A DNA stretch of 7,012 bases, taken from Candidatus Opitulatrix cubana (GTDB lineage Bacteria; Actinomycetota; Actinomycetes; Actinomycetales; Bifidobacteriaceae). A program made the translations under genes and the position numbers. The notes under the pieces are model-generated. The model did no database searches. It was given only the letters and a program-made list of their open reading frames with translations, and was not told the DNA's origin. The stretch covers positions 1 to 7,012 of the forward strand of contig JAITBJ010000035.1 in NCBI GenBank assembly GCA_031283665.1. The letters are read 5' to 3'. Shown here piece by piece: positions 5,672 through 7,012 of this stretch (within the stretch, counting starts at the first letter, position 1; each line of letters starts with the position of its first letter).

Positions 5672-7012
5672 ATGGTAATGCCTTCAATTTTAGGTAATAG
5701 ATACGAATTGAGAGAAATGGTCGGCCATGGAGGTATGGCTGAGGTTCATAAAGCATTTGATAGCAGACTGCAAAGAGTGGTGGCTGTTAAGATTTTGAGA
5801 CCAGCTCTGACGCAAGATAATATATTTTATTCACGATTCAAAAGAGAAGCAGAAGCAGCAGCGTCGCTAAATCATCCTAATATAGTAGCCGTGTATGACA
5901 CAGGTGAAGAGATAGTTCAAGAGGGTGAAAATGCTGTAAAGTATCCATATATTGTGATGGAATATGTAGAGGGCGATGATTTGAAAACGGTTTTAGCTGC
6001 AAGAGGCAAATTAGATAGCGCTTATGCGGCTAAAATTATGGAGGGCGTGCTATCTGCTTTAGATTATTCACATAAGCATGGTGTGATTCACAGAGATATA
6101 AAACCAGGAAATATATTTATCTCAAATGATGGCACTGTAAAAGTGATGGATTTTGGAATTGCAAGAGCTCTTTCTGATTCATCTGCCACTATGACGCAAG
6201 CTGACACGGTGGTGGGCACTGCACAGTATTTATCTCCTGAGCAGGCAAAAGGTGCAAAGGTGGATGCAAGAAGTGATATATATTCTGCGGGCTGTTTACT
6301 GTTTGAGCTGCTAACAGGTAAACCTCCTTTCAGTGGGGAAAATGCTGTGGCGATTGCTTATCAGCATGTTTCCGAAAATCACGATTTGCCATCTGCTATA
6401 GTTCCTGGCTTGAATCCGCTATGGGATAAAGTGGTTTCTCGTGCTATGGCTAAAGATGCAAATGCGCGCTATCAGACAGCTTTTACTTTTAAACAAGATG
6501 TGCAAGCTGTGGCAAGCGGAAGAGGTTTGGCTGAAGATGATCAAACTACTGTGATTGACGCAGTTAAACCAGGTGCGCAAAATCAGCCAATTGGATTACC
6601 AAATGACAGCACTCAAATTATGCAAGCAATTCCAGATGATGCCACATCTCAAAATAAGGGTTCTAAAGGGAAAAAGAAATCAAAGAAAAAGATTGTGATA
6701 ATTGCAATTATTGCTGCACTTGCACTTGCAGGAGCATCAATTTTTGCGTGGGTTTCATGCGCATCAAAAGTGACAGTGCCTACTCTTGCTGCAAATGTGA
6801 CACCTGATTTAGCTAAAGCACAAATTGAAGCGGCTAATTTAGTTTTTGAGCAGCTTCCAGATCCTGCTTCTAATCTTCCATCAGGTACATACACACATTC
6901 TGATCCTGCAGGCGGCACCCAGGTAGACCCGAGATCAACTGTAAAAGTTTATTTTTCTGCGGGTCCTGAAAAGTTGAAAATCCCTGAAATGAAAAACTCT
7001 ACTCAAGATTTA
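5672..7012 (+). CDS. pknB: PknB-like transmembrane PASTA Ser/Thr protein kinase (3' end outside window)
   Basis: The frame stays open to the window end (447 codons seen), so the gene is incomplete. The cytoplasmic kinase domain (about 8-280) shows GHGGMA (18-23), K40 in AVK, helix-C E59, H140-RDIKPGN147, D160-FG162 and GTAQYLSPEQA (182-192). A juxtamembrane linker contains threonines in QTTVID (291-296) and DSTQIM (312-317) and ends in a lysine cluster (332-340). One transmembrane helix follows (about 341-361). Outside lies one full PASTA repeat (about 366-431) and the start of a second (from LKIPEM, 435). PASTA repeats bind muropeptides or lipid II in relatives, so this is the wall-sensing kinase of the cluster. 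In the activation loop T175 matches the first M. tuberculosis PknB phosphothreonine (T171), but the second (T173) is replaced by A177; T179 is nearby. It is set apart from pknA by 65 nt with its own promoter. Confidence 0.95.
   Translation, partial: MVMPSILGNRYELREMVGHGGMAEVHKAFDSRLQRVVAVKILRPALTQDNIFYSRFKREAEAAASLNHPNIVAVYDTGEEIVQEGENAVKYPYIVMEYVEGDDLKTVLAARGKLDSAYAAKIMEGVLSALDYSHKHGVIHRDIKPGNIFISNDGTVKVMDFGIARALSDSSATMTQADTVVGTAQYLSPEQAKGAKVDARSDIYSAGCLLFELLTGKPPFSGENAVAIAYQHVSENHDLPSAIVPGLNPLWDKVVSRAMAKDANARYQTAFTFKQDVQAVASGRGLAEDDQTTVIDAVKPGAQNQPIGLPNDSTQIMQAIPDDATSQNKGSKGKKKSKKKIVIIAIIAALALAGASIFAWVSCASKVTVPTLAANVTPDLAKAQIEAANLVFEQLPDPASNLPSGTYTHSDPAGGTQVDPRSTVKVYFSAGPEKLKIPEMKNSTQDL

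Noticed and set aside
5678..5680. Second in-frame ATG as the pknB start
   Set aside because: The spacing from AGGA would be 12 nt against 6 nt for ATG 5672.
6649..6918. Minus-strand open frame opposite the pknB transmembrane and PASTA region
   Set aside because: It is explained by alanine- and lysine-rich codons of pknB; no domain and no binding site.

Overview
The window is AT-rich but carries the conserved actinobacterial growth and cell-division signalling cluster in its usual order: an FHA protein (fhaB), a PP2C-type phosphatase (pstP), a SEDS glycosyltransferase (rodA/ftsW family), a class B penicillin-binding protein (pbpA), and two Hanks-type Ser/Thr kinases (pknA, pknB). This gene order and the shape of the kinases (GTAQYLSPEQA activation segment, PASTA-bearing PknB) are typical of Actinobacteria. 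The low GC for that phylum, the frequent GTG/TTG starts and the PknB sequence suggest a low-GC actinobacterium. It may be a host-associated lineage near the Bifidobacteriaceae, but that placement is inference from memory.

Layout. Positions 1-228 hold the 3' end of a gene encoding an S-layer-homology-like (SLH) repeat. Positions 229-386 are an intergenic stretch with a plausible promoter and a small hairpin. Positions 387-459 are a tRNA-Thr (anticodon CGT) without an encoded CCA. One base later, at 461, fhaB begins with GTG, so the tRNA acceptor stem occupies the place where the fhaB ribosome binding site should be. fhaB, pstP, rodA, pbpA and pknA then follow with no gaps (0-nt junction, then overlaps of 8, 8 and 4 nt), which indicates a translationally coupled operon. 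A 65-nt gap after pknA contains a perfect extended -10 promoter (TGTTATAAT) and a good ribosome binding site. pknB follows and runs off the window within its extracellular PASTA region.

How the genes work together (known for the families, inferred here): RodA polymerises glycan strands from lipid II and PbpA crosslinks them. PknB senses the wall through its PASTA repeats, PknA and PknB phosphorylate division and wall-synthesis proteins, PstP reverses this, and the membrane-anchored FHA protein docks phosphothreonine partners.

The most notable points are the tRNA-Thr/fhaB fusion-like junction with a possible competing leader hairpin, the apparent loss of membrane anchors from both PstP and PknA, a 15-bp in-frame minisatellite in the PstP tail, and the missing second activation-loop threonine in both kinases. 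No CRISPR array, insertion sequence or clearly foreign defence system is visible. The core is a known system with unusual local architecture, not a new one.
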